Origin: Parvularia atlantis
Lineage: Eukaryota > Opisthokonta > Rotosphaerida
Assembly (NCBI GenBank): GCA_943704415.1
Contig: CALSCO010000398.1
Span: 1-64,000 of the forward strand
Direction: 5' to 3'
Length of the DNA: 64,000 nucleotides
Each line of letters begins with the position of its first letter. Position 1 is the first letter of the stretch. Shown in pieces: positions 1 through 10,170 of the stretch. A program made the position numbers and the translations under genes. A model generated the notes under the pieces. That model did no database searches and was not told the DNA's origin. It worked only from the letters and a program-made list of their open reading frames with translations.

Positions 1-39
1 GGGGGGGGGGCTGCGCGCGGCTCACGCGTCGTGTCGCAG

Positions 40-132
40 TGACCTGCATGGAGTGCGGCAACCGCTGGAAGGTGGCGTGCCTGTCGCGTCGATCCGCGCG
101 CTCACTCGATCGATCTGCGGCAGTTCTCTTGA
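40..132 (+). CDS. TFIIS: Transcription elongation factor TFIIS, last two exons (partial, 5' end outside window)
   Basis: Only the very C-terminus is in the window. After a 3' splice site (CAG at 37-39) the exon 40-71 reads TCMECGNRWK, the last strand of the TFIIS zinc ribbon (second Cys pair, then the Asn-Arg-Trp-Lys block). An intron at 72-123 (GTGGCG...GCAG) is followed by a 9-nt terminal exon coding Phe-Ser-stop, giving the familiar ending CGNRWKFS. In the family this ribbon enters the RNA polymerase II pore and stimulates cleavage of backtracked RNA. The acidic Asp-Glu tip of the ribbon lies upstream, outside the window. RPB9 or RPA12 ribbons are alternatives, but the GNRWKF ending is the TFIIS form. 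Positions 1-39 would be the preceding intron. Confidence 0.72.
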
Positions 133-195
133 TCTTCTTGAGACTGACCGGAAGCCGCAAACGCACACCCACCCCACCCCCAAAAAGAGAGCACA

Positions 196-2302
196 ATGGC
201 AGAGGACCCGTGTCTGCTGTCCGCGGTGCAGCTGCTCGAGCGCTACCGCGCGCGCACGCTGTCGCCGGTCGCGGTGGTGGAGGCGTGCCTGCGCCGCATC
301 GACGAGGCGCGCGAGCACACGCACGGCGATCACCTCGGCCGCGCGGCTGACCGCCCTCACGCGCGTGGCAGCTCAACCCGGCGCTCAACGCGTTCTGTCT
401 GGTCGACCACGACGGCGCGCGCCGCGCCGCGCTCGCGTCCGAGGCGCGCTGGGCGCGCGGCGAGCCGGTCGGGTGCGCACGGTCGCGTCGACGCGGCCGC
501 TGTTGACGCCGCGTGGCAGGATCCTCGACGGCGTGCCCGCGTCGGTCAAGGACCTGCTGCTGTGGGAGGGCAAGCCCACCCTGCGCGGCTCACTCGCGCT
601 CTCGCCCGCGGACCTGGCCAAGGAGGACTCGCCGTGCGTGGCGCGGCTGAAGGAGGCCGGCGCGATCCTGATCGGCAAGACGACGACGCCCGAGGTGCGC
701 GCGCGCGCTCGCTGTGTACGCCGAGGGCCTGACGCGCCCGCAGCTCGGCCACAAGGTGCCGCACGTGCGAGTAGCGCGCACGGACTGACGCAGCGGCGCG
801 CGGCAGGGCGTCACGCACGCGCCGCGCACGGGCATCTCGCGCAACCCGTTCGACCCGAGTGCGCACGCGCCGCCCGCTCGGTGCACGACGCGTGCCGCTG
901 ACACGCGCGCGTGCACAGGCAAGACATGCGGCGGATCGAGCGGCGGCGCGGCGATCGCGGCGGCCACGGTTGCGGACGACGTGCCCAGTGCAGCACCGCC
1001 TCGCGCTGACGCGGCTGTCGCGCAGGGCATGGCGCCGCTCAACCTCGGCACCGACGGCGGCGGCTCGGTGCGCATCCCCGCGGCCTTCTCGGGCATCGTC
1101 GGCCACAAGCCGCAGTTTGGCCTCGCGCCGTTCGCGCCTGCGTCGCCGTATGGTGCGGCCGGTCTACACGCGCCGATGTGCCGCTCAGACACGCACGCCA
1201 GGCACGCTCGCGCACGTCGGACCCATGTGCCGTGACGTGGCCGACACAGCGCTGATGCTGCGCGTGATGGCGCGGCCGGACGTGCGCGACTGGTTTGCGC
1301 CCTTTGCCGCCGACATCGACTTTCTGGCCGAGCTCGGCAAGGGCATCCAGGTGCGCAGGCGAGGCCGACTGCGCGTGACACCTCATCGCGCGACGAGCAG
1401 GGCGTGCGTGTCGGCTACGCGCGCACGATCAACAACGCGCCCGTCGATACCGAGGTCGCGGCGCTGGTGGACAAGGCACGCGCCTCGGGTTACACGTCGC
1501 ACGCTCACGCGCTGTGGCCAGGCCGTGGGCGTGCTGCGCGAGCTGGGCGCGACCGTGACCGAGATCACGCTCGAGCTGCCGCGTGTCGACCAGATCTTCC
1601 AGGCGAGCAGCAGTCTCGCGCCCCCTCCCTCGCACGGCGACTGACCACGTCACACGCGCAGGAGCATTGGACCGTGGGCTGCGCCACTGCGCTCGAGTAC
1701 AACTACACCAAAGAGCAACAGAAGCTGATGGACCCGACGCTGCTCAAGGCCGCGGCAATCGGGGCGCGCACGCCGCTGCTGCAGGTGCGGCACAGGCGAA
1801 GGCGAGTTGAGCGCGCTGACGGCCGCTGCGCCGCAGTACACCAAGGCGACCGTGGACCGCGCCAAGATGGGCGCGCAGCTGCGCCAGCTGCACCAGCTGC
1901 ACGACCTGCTCGTCATGCCGACCATGCCGGTCGTCGCGTTCGAGGCGGGCCTGGAGCAGCCGGGGCCCGAGACGGACCTGGGTTGGGTGGCCTTCACGCC
2001 CTTTGTGTGCACCGCGCAGAGCGCGCGCGCGCTGCCTCGCTGACGCGCGTCGCAGACCTACCCGTTCAACCTGACCGGCCAGCCGGCGATCGCCGTGCCG
2101 TGCGGCCTGACTGCGGACGGCCTCCCAGCGTCGCTCCAGGTGCGTGCTGTTCACTGCGCCCGTATCGCACCCGTGACGTGTCGTGCGCGCACAGATCGTC
2201 GGCGACCTTTTCCAGGACAAGCTCGTGCTGCAGGCCGCGCAGGCATACCAGCAGCGTGTGCCCACCGTGCTCCCGCCGTGCGCCTTCACGGGCAAGCTGT
2301 AA
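196..2302 (+). CDS. Amidase-signature hydrolase (GatA/FAAH-like), about 12 introns
   Basis: The product is an amidase-signature enzyme that hydrolyses an amide bond with a Lys-Ser-Ser triad. The ATG at 196 begins [19 protein letters not shown]. The exons carry, in order, the Lys motif (DGVPASVKD near 530-550), the Gly/Ser-rich core [12 protein letters not shown] near 931-970 with the cis-Ser, and [13 protein letters not shown] near 1050-1090 with the nucleophilic Ser. All three catalytic residues are present. A typical C-terminal NLTGQPAI segment follows near 2070, and TAA is at 2300-2302. Roughly 12 introns of about 45-60 nt interrupt it. One, at 1603-1661, only keeps frame with a GC donor. 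There is no signal peptide, so a cytosolic enzyme acting on a small amide or fatty amide is the simplest reading. The substrate cannot be told, and a tRNA amidotransferase A subunit is less likely because no partner subunits are nearby. Confidence 0.88.
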
Positions 2303-2346
2303 GTGCTCCGATGTGTTTGCGCAGCAGCACGACACACGCCCACGCG

Positions 2347-3044
2347 TCATTGCAGCTGCACGTCGCTCGCATGCGCGGCATACTCGGGCAGGTCGAGCGC
2401 GCGGCGGCCGTCGTCGATGTCCTTGTTGATGTCGGCGATGAGCAGCTCTGAGCGCCGTGCGTGAGCGCGCACGCAAACGCCGCGCCCGATGCGCCCGCGC
2501 CGCACCGACAGAGACGTAATCCTTCTCGGGCCGCAGGTACCCGAGCACGGCCACGGCCATCTCCTCGCCGTAAAAGTCGCTGTCAAACTTGTGCAGGATG
2601 TGCACCTCCTGCGCGTCCAGCGATCGGCTTCTTTTTTCCGCCTCGCGGCAGGGCGGCCGCGCGCGCACCATGCTCTTCTTCGTGTTCTTGTAATACGGGT
2701 TCCAGCCGCACGACATGACCATCTTGTGCACCTGCCCGCGCACGCTTGCGAAGCCAAAGTACACGCCCGTCGGCATCTGCGCCGCCACGCGCTCGACCTC
2801 GTCCGCGGGCAGGTTGGCTGCGGTGGCGGCCATCGCGCCTCAGCCGCGGCCCATCTGCCGCACGCGCACGTGGCAGCGCACCGGTTGGGATGCCTAGCTC
2901 CTTGCTGCCCCGCCCGAAGCCCTTGCACACGACGCCGCGCGCGTACACTGGCAGGAACGGGCGCGCGTAGCTGCTGTTGCGCCGGCTTGAGCTCAGCCAC
3001 GCATCATGGCCGCGCATGCGTGACACGCACTCGGCCGCGGCCAT
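2347..3044 (-). CDS. RFK: Riboflavin kinase (ATP:riboflavin 5'-phosphotransferase)
   Basis: This enzyme makes FMN from riboflavin and ATP. Reading down the minus strand, the exons give PFLPVYARGVVCKGFGRG (flavin/ATP loop), GSKELGIPT (the PTAN-type motif cut by an intron), PTGVYFGFASVRG, WNPYYKNTKKSM, then EVHILHKFDSDFYGE with the family's catalytic Glu region, and VLGYLRPEKDY. This matches the eukaryotic monofunctional kinase of about 150-160 residues, with no FAD synthetase domain attached. At least four short introns split it. The ATG at 3044 (MAAAECV) or the in-frame ATG at 3017 (MRGHDAW) could be used, and an intron just after the start is also possible. The gene ends at TGA 2349-2347, only 44 bp from the amidase stop (convergent). 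It is divergent from the CAF-1 gene, with 22 bp between the two ATGs. Confidence 0.9.
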
Positions 3045-3066
3045 GTTTGCGCGCCAACAAATAAAA

Positions 3067-6000
3067 ATGGAGGTCGACGGTGAGGCGCGCGCGCGCGCAC
3101 CGCACCGCACCGACGGCCACGGTCGCTCACGCGCGCAGCAACGCCGCCGGCAGCCGCACCGCCCGCGCTCGCGCTCACGCCACCGTTGTCGGGCAAGCGG
3201 CCCCGCGGGCGGCCGCGCAAGGTCGTCGCGAGCGGGTCGGAGCCGGTGACGCCCACGACGACGAGCAAAAAGCCGCGGGCGCGCGCTGCGGCCGCGCCAG
3301 CCGTTGTCAAGGACGAGCACGTGCCGACGGCGCCGACGTCACCGCTCGCCACGCCGCTGTCGCCCGAGCCTGGCAGCGCGACAATCGTTCTGCCGCTGTG
3401 CGGCGACGCGTCGCCCGTGCGCGCAGAGGCCGTTGCGGCCGCACCAGCACCAGCACCAGCACCAGCACCATCAGCAGCGCCTTTGCCGGCCGCGCCCGTG
3501 CTTTTGCCGTTCGCCGAGCCGCGCATGAACCTGGCGACGCACGCCGAGACGGTGCGCTCGGCACGGCCGCCCGTTGCCACGGCGGCTGACGCACGCGCTC
3601 GAGCAGATCAAGGAGCTCGCCGCGTTCCACGTGTTCTGGGAGACGTGCACGCCGGCCGTGACCGAGCTGCCGGCGCAGCACCTGCCGCTCGTCGCCAAGC
3701 TGGCGCAGGACAGGTGCGCGAACGGCCTCTTGCTGTTTCGCCGGCGACTGATGCGCCTCGCCCGTGCAACAGCATTCACACCCGCGGCGACGTCGCCGGC
3801 CGCATCGCCGAGCTGCTGTTCCCGCCGCTTGTCGACGACGACGGCGTGCCCAACCCGTACCTGCACGTCCTGCCGCGCGTGCGTCCGCCACTGCCTGTGC
3901 CGTCTCGGTGCTCAGCCGCACACGCCGCAGGACGCGATCGCCCGCGCCATCGACGCCGTCGCCACGCGCGTGCAGTACGGCGCGACGGGCAAGGTGCGGC
4001 CGGGGTGCCGCTGGGGGGTGCACAACGCGCTTGACGCGCCGCGCCAGGGCAAGGCGTTCTCGGTTTGGCGCTGGGAGGTGAACAAGCTCGAGCATCTGCC
4101 ACTCAACGCGCGTGCGCTGATCGAGCAGCGCCGTCAGCGTCGGCAGCTGGTGCGCCTCCTCGGGGCCTGGGGATTGGTGCTGATAGCGCGCTCGCCGGTG
4201 CAGTACAAGGACTACGTCGAGGGGCGCGCGCCCGCATCGGCGCTGCTGAACCCGCCCGCACCGACCGCGCCTGTGCCTGACGCAGTCGCGCCAGCACCGC
4301 CTGCGCCGCCCAGCGAGCCCGCTGCGGTCGCGATGGACGCCGCGCCGGCGCCCGCGGTGGCCGCCGTCGGCGACAAGCGCAAGCTGGACCTGACGGCGCC
4401 GACCGCGGCCGCCGCGCCCGAGCGAGAGCTCAAGGACAAGAAGCCGCGCATCGCTGCGCCGGAGCTGCCGTCCAACCAGTCGCGCCTGAGCAAGTTCTTT
4501 GTCGTCGCGGCCGGGCCGAAGCGGGATGCAGTGGCCGGCGCCGGCGCTGGCGGCGTGGCAGGTGCAGCGCGCCCTCGCATTCGCTGCTGCCTGACACGGC
4601 ACGCAGACGTCGCGCAGCCTGTACTCGAGTTCTTCAAGCCGTTCTTCCTCAAGCCGAACGTCGAGCTCGCGCCGCTTCACCGCGCGCCCTGCCACCCGCG
4701 CCACCAGCTGGATGCACTGCTGGGTTCGCCGCCGTCGTGACGCGCCCTTGGCGTGGCAGCTGAGTGTTCGCACCAGGCATCGACAGCGAGACATGGCAGA
4801 CGGTCGACGGCATCGAGCGCGACTACCTGCACCGCGTGCGCCGCGCCCGGCCAGCCCTGCCCGCGGCGCAGGTGTCGCCGGCGGTACAGCGCCTCAAGTA
4901 TCTCAAGTTTGGCGAGAACGTGCGACCGGCGTACTTTGGTGCGCTCTTTGCGTGCCGTGCACGCGGGTGTGACACTGACGGTCGCCTGCCAGGCACGTGG
5001 TCCAAGCGCAGTGCCGTCGTGCGCCCGCGGCGGCCGCTCGCGCTCGACCGCGACCTGCTTCAGTACGACGTCGACAGCGACGACGAGTGGGAGGAGGAGG
5101 AGGTCGACGCGGGCGTGAGCGGGCCCGTGATCAGGTGCGTTGGCGCGCGGCAAGGCGGACCTGCCGCGGCTCACGGCCGCCGCTGCGGCGCAGCCTGACC
5201 GACAGCGAGGACGAGGAGGAGGACGAGGACTACAACGGCAACAGCAACGACGAGGACGACGTGCGTGCCGGGCGTGCAGGGACGTAGGTGTCACCTGATG
5301 TGCGTGCGGCACGGCCCAGGAGGACGACGACGGCATTGTGCCGGACGGGTACCTCTCAGCCGACGAGGGCGACCCGATCATTGCCGCGACGCTGTCGGCC
5401 GAGGCGCGCAAGGGCGAGCGCCCGCATAAAGATAAGGCCTCGAAGCGGGTGCGTCTGTCTGCGCGCCCCCGGCACGGCTGTAGCCGCTCACGTCGCGCCA
5501 CGCAGACAAAGCTGGAGCAGGTCGTGCCAACGGTGATCCAGCCGCACTTCCAGGAGATCGGTGCGGACGGCTTTGTGACGTCGCACGCCGAGCTATGCGC
5601 CTACGCAGCCGTGTCGCTGACAGGTGCGCACGGCCTCCGCGCGCGCGCGTGCATGTGACCCGCTCGTCGCCCCGAAGTGCCGCTGGGCATCCCCGTGCGA
5701 GGCTGGAACAGCCCGCAGCGTAACGCGGGGCCCGGCGTTGGCGCACCTGGCAACGGCGGCGGCGCAGAGGCAGGGGTCGACGCCGCGGCGGCCGACAAGG
5801 CCGAGAGGGCGTCGTGGGCCCGCACCGTCCCGGCCGACGCGCTGCCCGTGCTTGCCAAGGCGTGTACGGGGACCATGGCTGCCGGGAGGCGTCGCTGACC
5901 GCCCGCCGCAGCTCGTGCACCGCTCGGTCAAGCTCGAGGCGCCCGTGTCGCAGTTCCAGCAGCTCTACCCGGCCGTGTCGCGGCGCCAGATCGACTTCAA

Positions 6001-7783
6001 GGTCAAGGACATGTTTGTGAAGGAGAAGCGGCCGGACGCGATCCGCGAGCTGTGGTGCGCCCGAGGCAGCGGGCAGGCGTGCACACGCTCAGCGCGCACG
6101 CCCTCCAGGTACCTGCGCAAGGAGTACCTGCACCTGCTCGCGGCGGCCCCGACAGCAGCGGAGCCAGCCGAGGCGGACGACGCTGCCAATAGCGCGCCTG
6201 CTGTGCCGCCGTCGCAGCCGTCGATCCTGCGCGTGCTGCAGCGCGCGGCTGAGAAGCGCGACAACGATGAGCGCATGCAGCGGTCGATGGACGGTGACGA
6301 CGAGGGCGACGTGGTCGAGATCGTGACGGACGCGTCCGAGCGCACCGCAGCGGTAGAGGTGGGCGCACGTGCGCACCGCTGCCGAGACCAGCTGACACGC
6401 CTCGCAGCGGTTGTGCGCACACCTGGAGTGTCACGGCGCGTCCGAGCCGGACTTGTGCTGCGCCGCCGAGCTGGAGGCCGTCGAGCGTGCCGGACGATCG
6501 TCGTGCACGGCATCCCTCACGCCTGACGCCGTCCAGTGCCTGACCGATCTCGCTATCGAGTGCGTGGCCGTGCACGCTACACCGCGGCCCCACTGAGCCC
6601 GCTCGCCAGCCCCTATGCACTCGCGCGGCTGCGCACGTCGGCGCTGGCGGTGGTCGAAAGGTACCTACGCCTGCTGATGGAGAGCGGCGAGGTCGACCTG
6701 GCGACGAAGCGCGACCTCGCCGACGCGGTCTTCGGGCGCGCACGACTGCTGCCGCTGCTTGCGCGGGCGATGTGCGCGCTGCTGGCCCGGTCGTGCGACG
6801 CACTGACGCCGCGGGGCTCAGGCTGCACAAGTTCAGCCCGGACGACATGGTGCTGAGCGCGCTGCGGCTGCTGTCGCGGCTGGTGCGGTTTGCGCGGGCG
6901 GTCTTCGACCACTCGAGGGCGCAGCGTGCGTGTCGTGCGGCGTTGCCACAGGCAAGGACTGACCTGCTCGCACGCAGGCTTCGCGGCCGACGCCGTGCAG
7001 CACACGTACACGGCCGTCTTCCGCCTGCTGAGGGCGCTCAACGGCGACACGGCGCGGGCCGCGCTCACCTGCGTGCGCGCGCCCTGCCAATCGCAAGCAC
7101 GACGCAGCTGACCGTCGCGCGTGCAGATGTTCCACCTGCTCCCGGCCGCCGAGCTGTCGGCACCGAGCGACTTTTGGACGGTCACGCTGACGATCGGGCG
7201 CCTCTTGCGCTCGCCAGAGGCGACGGAGGACGAGTGCGTGTCGCCGCACGTTGCGCAAGGCTGTAGAAGGCGCTCACCTGGCGCGGCGCGCGGCGCGCGG
7301 CAGGACGCTCAAACTGCGCATGCAGTGCGTGCGCGGGCTGCGGCAGCTTGTCAGGCCAGACATGTCGCTCGCGCCGCCGCGGGTGCGTGCGATGCGTGCG
7401 CACGCCAACGCGTTCACCGACATCCCGTGTGCGCGGCCGCAGATCAACGCCGCCGACTGCCGGCCGCTGACGGAGCTGGTGCAGCTGCTCGCGGCCACGT
7501 TGCGCGACCTCGCCTGCGAAGCGGAGCCGTCCAAGAGCGTGCAACAGTGCCGCACGATGGTCCGCGACCTCGTCTCGCGCGTGATGGTACGGACTGCTGC
7601 GAGCGTTTCATCGGCCGCGTGTTGACCGTGCCTCGCGCGCGCTCTCTCGCTCGCAGCACCACATCATGCAGTGGCGGCGCTTCAGCAAGTGCGCCATGCC
7701 CGAGCATCTCGTTGCGGCGCTCGAGGCTGCGGGGCAGCAGGCCGCGCTTGTGCACCGCACCGCGCTGGCACGGACGGCCCAGT
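3067..7783 (+). CDS. CHAF1A: Chromatin assembly factor 1 large subunit (p150/CHAF1A) with unidentified helical C-terminal extension
   Basis: CAF-1 deposits H3-H4 behind the replication fork. The ATG at 3067 opens a 13-nt first exon (MEVD) followed by an intron to about 3125. The next exon carries an AT-hook (KRPRGRPRK, near 3190) and a low-complexity Ala-Pro run (3437-3470). Downstream are a canonical PIP box (QSRLSKFF, about 4477-4500) for PCNA binding, the FFLKPNVELAP block (4640), KFGENVRPAYFG (4905-4935), and the hallmark DVDSDDEWEEEE acidic block (5068-5105). Next come DGYLSADEGD (5345-5372) and the winged-helix segment SRRQIDFKVKDMFVKEKR...RKEYLHLL (5977-6140). A splice at about 6358-6409 keeps the frame open into a Leu/Ala-rich helical region ending at TGA 7781-7783, with further introns near 6575, 6795, 6930, 7070 and 7590. 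That tail is not part of the known subunit and could be a fused or separate gene; no in-frame ATG stands out between them. Confidence 0.88.
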
Positions 7784-7871
7784 GAGCTGTTTGCGCGCGG
7801 ATTTCTTCTGCTCCTTTGCGCAACATAGACGCACAGCGGCTGCTCCTTGCTCAATATAGACGCACAGCGGC
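7784..7871. other. Convergent intergenic spacer with 31-bp tandem duplication
   Basis: This is the 88-bp gap between the stop of the CAF-1 gene and the stop of the thiolase gene. It holds an imperfect tandem duplication of about 31 bp (7811-7842 and 7843-7873). The two copies share an identical 17-base core (ATAGACGCACAGCGGCT), and the second copy runs into the thiolase stop codon. Nothing else is recognisable. Confidence 0.7.
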
Positions 7872-9597
7872 TCACTCGCGCTCAATCACGGCGGCCGCGC
7901 CCATGCCCGTGCCGATGCCTTTGGGAAGCGGGCATCAGCGTAACGAGTGCGGCAGCGGGCGACGTACACATGCTCATGCAGCCGTAGCGCGCGTTGCGGC
8001 GCTCGAGCTCGGGCAGGATGGTCGCAATCTGGCGCGCACCCGTGCAGCCGAGCGGGTGGCCGAGCGCAATGGCGCCGCCGAGCGGGTTGACCTTGTCCAT
8101 GTCGAGCCCGAGCACCTGGCAACAGTAGGCCGCCTGCGACGCGAAGGCCTCGTTGAGCTCGTACACGTCGATCTGGTCCTGCGGCGAGCACGTCAGCCGT
8201 GTGTGCAGAGGCGCACTCGGTGCCGCCGTGCCTTCGTCAGGCCCGTCTGCTCGAGCACCGCCGGGATGGCCTTGGCAGGGCTGTGTGCACGCGCGCGCAT
8301 GTGAGACGCCCGCGCTGTCGGCCGTCCGTGCCCGCGCACGCACCCGATGCCCATGATGCGCGGTGGCACGCCCACGACGGCCATGCCGAGGAAGCGCGCG
8401 AGCGGCTTGAGGCCGAGCTCCTTGGCCTTGGAGCGGCGCATAAGCAGCACGGCCGCGGCGCCGTCGCTGACCTGGGACGAGTTGCCGGCCGTGGTCGAGC
8501 CGCCCTTCTTGAACGCGCCGGGCAGCTTGCCGAGGCCCTCGAGCGTCGTGCCCTCGCGCGGGCCCTCGTCCTTGGTCACCGTCACCGTCTTCTCCTTGCC
8601 CTCCGTGTCGAGCACCTTGGTCGTCACGGGCACGATCTCCGTGTACAGGCCGAGCTTCTGTGCACGCAGCGCTCGCTCGTTGCTCTTGACCGCGAGCGTG
8701 TCCTGCTGCTCGCGCGAGATTCCAAACTGCGCGCGCGCAGACGCGGTTCAGCCGGGCAGCGGGCCGGCGCAGGTGCAGGCGGCGCGCCTGCTCGGCCACG
8801 TTCTCGCTTGTGATGCCCATGGGGATGAGGCAGTCGGCCGCCTCCTGCACCTCTTTGAGCTGCTTCGAGAACTTGTGCTTGTTGTCGGGCGCCTGCACGC
8901 GACGCCGGCGTCGTCAGCCGCCCCGCCCGCGCACGCAGACCCGCAGCGCACAACCATCGACATGGACTCGACACCAGCGCCGATGCCAATGTCGATGAAG
9001 CCGGCCTGGATCGCTGCCGCGACGTTGGCCACGGCCTGCAGGCCCGACGAGCACTGCCGGTTGAGCGTGGCCAGCGACGTCGTATCCGGAAAGCCTGCAG
9101 GCACGCGGCTCAGTTGTCTGTCTCACGCGCGCGCACGCTGATCACGAGGCCGCACGCCGCACCGGCGTAGAACGTGGCCATGCGCGCGACCGTCGCGCCG
9201 GCGCCGTTGGGCAGGACGTTGCCGACCTGGATGTCCTGCACGAGCTTGCGGTCGAGCTTGACCTTGTCGGTCACGGCCTTGAGCACGGCCGTCAGCAAGT
9301 CCTCCGGCACCGTGTCTTTGAACGCGCCGCGGCGGCCCTTGGTGATGGCCGTGCGCACGGCGCTGCGCCGACGTGTGTTTGTGAGCCGCGCGGCAGCCGG
9401 GCTTTGCAGCGCGCACCTCACGATCACGACGTCGTCGTCCGACTTGGGCCGCTGCGCCGCCTTGACCTTGGCAGCGGCGGGCTCGGCTGCGGTTGGCGGC
9501 GGTCAGCACGGCGAGGCGCGAGCAGTGCGGGCAGCGTGGGCGGCGCACGGGTCAGGTGCCCGGCGAGACGCGCGACGCGATCAGCAGGTGCGGCCAT
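7872..9597 (-). CDS. ACAA1: Peroxisomal 3-ketoacyl-CoA thiolase with N-terminal PTS2 signal
   Basis: This enzyme catalyses the thiolytic last step of beta-oxidation (3-ketoacyl-CoA plus CoA to acyl-CoA plus acetyl-CoA). The ATG at 9597 begins MAAPADRVARLAGHL, and RVARLAGHL fits the PTS2 pattern R-[LVI]-x5-[HQ]-L exactly, so import through PEX7 is expected. Catalytic elements are all present: the nucleophilic Cys in NRQCSSGLQAV (about 9055), NEAFASQAAY (about 8145), the His in GGAIALGHPLGCTGARQ (about 8060), and the second Cys in SMCIGTGMGAAAV (split by an intron near 7925-7970). The last exon ends VIERE, with TGA at 7874-7872. About seven short introns interrupt it. The GITSENVAE and STTAGNSSQVSDGAAA blocks are the animal/fungal peroxisomal type rather than the cytosolic acetoacetyl-CoA thiolase. 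Confidence 0.93.
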
Positions 9598-10170
9598 GTC
9601 GTTTCGTAAGTCACAGCCACGCAGCAGATGTGGCGGTGACCGGGGCCACGTGGCTCGAGAGAGACTCGAAGGTGCGCGCGGCGCTCGGGCTGCTTCACGG
9701 GGCGGCGGACGCCGAGGGCGTGACGATACCGTAATCTTTTGCGACCGCTCGCTGAGCGCAAACCAATAGACAAGCTGATGTAATGAGACCGATCCTCCTC
9801 GCTACCTTGACTCGCGCGCGCGCTCGTTTTCTTTTTTGTTTGTTGAGATGGCTGAACGTTTGCGCGCCGTGCGCAGGGGCCGAGTGCCGCGACTGTGGCG
9901 ACCGCGGACGAAAGCGAACAGAGCGCGCGCGACGCATCAGCCGCACTGTCTCCGCCGGGCACGGGACGGCCTCGGCCCATTTCGCCGAAAAGTTGTTGCC
10001 GCGGCGCGTGCGCGGCAGGCCGCCCAAGAAGTCGACGCCCACAAACGAGCATGGTCGGGCCGGCGGCGTGATGGGTTGGAGCGCGCCGGGTGTGCGCGGT
10101 GCACGCACAGGACACGTGAAGGACCCTGTTTTTGCTTGTGCTGCGACAAGAGGGACATAGAGCCGCTTCG
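9598..10170. other. 573-bp intergenic region
   Basis: This is one of the longer spacers in a very compact window, between the thiolase start and the SIKE-like stop (both genes on the minus strand). It should hold the thiolase promoter and 5' UTR. It also contains a short relic of an LTR-retrotransposon integrase (see separate entry). A plus-strand open stretch starting at an ATG at 9783 is probably only the complement of that relic, so I do not call it a gene. Confidence 0.5.
9940..10065 (-). mobile_element. Ty3/gypsy-type LTR retrotransposon relic, integrase-core fragment
   Basis: On the minus strand a stretch of about 40 codons reads like the start of a gypsy-class integrase catalytic core: VGVDFLGGLPRTRRGNN, then KWAEAVPCPAETV. 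In the family these flank the first catalytic Asp and the start of the following strand (IDFITGLPxTxRGN...TKWVEAxPL). It is a small, broken fossil. No LTRs, reverse transcriptase or gag are visible around it. The resemblance is by recognition of the motif and is short, so confidence is moderate. Confidence 0.55.

Noticed and set aside
1-10. Poly-G at the window edge as a telomere or contig-end feature
   Set aside because: Ten Gs alone do not make a telomere repeat. It most likely lies in the TFIIS intron or is a low-complexity edge.
3307-4794. 495-codon minus-strand open frame opposite CAF-1
   Set aside because: Antisense of the CAF-1 exons; basic low-complexity translation without motifs.
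9783-10160. Plus-strand frame with an AT-hook-like RVRGRPPKK
   Set aside because: This is the complement of the gypsy integrase relic, whose minus-strand reading has real family similarity, so the AT-hook look is coincidental.
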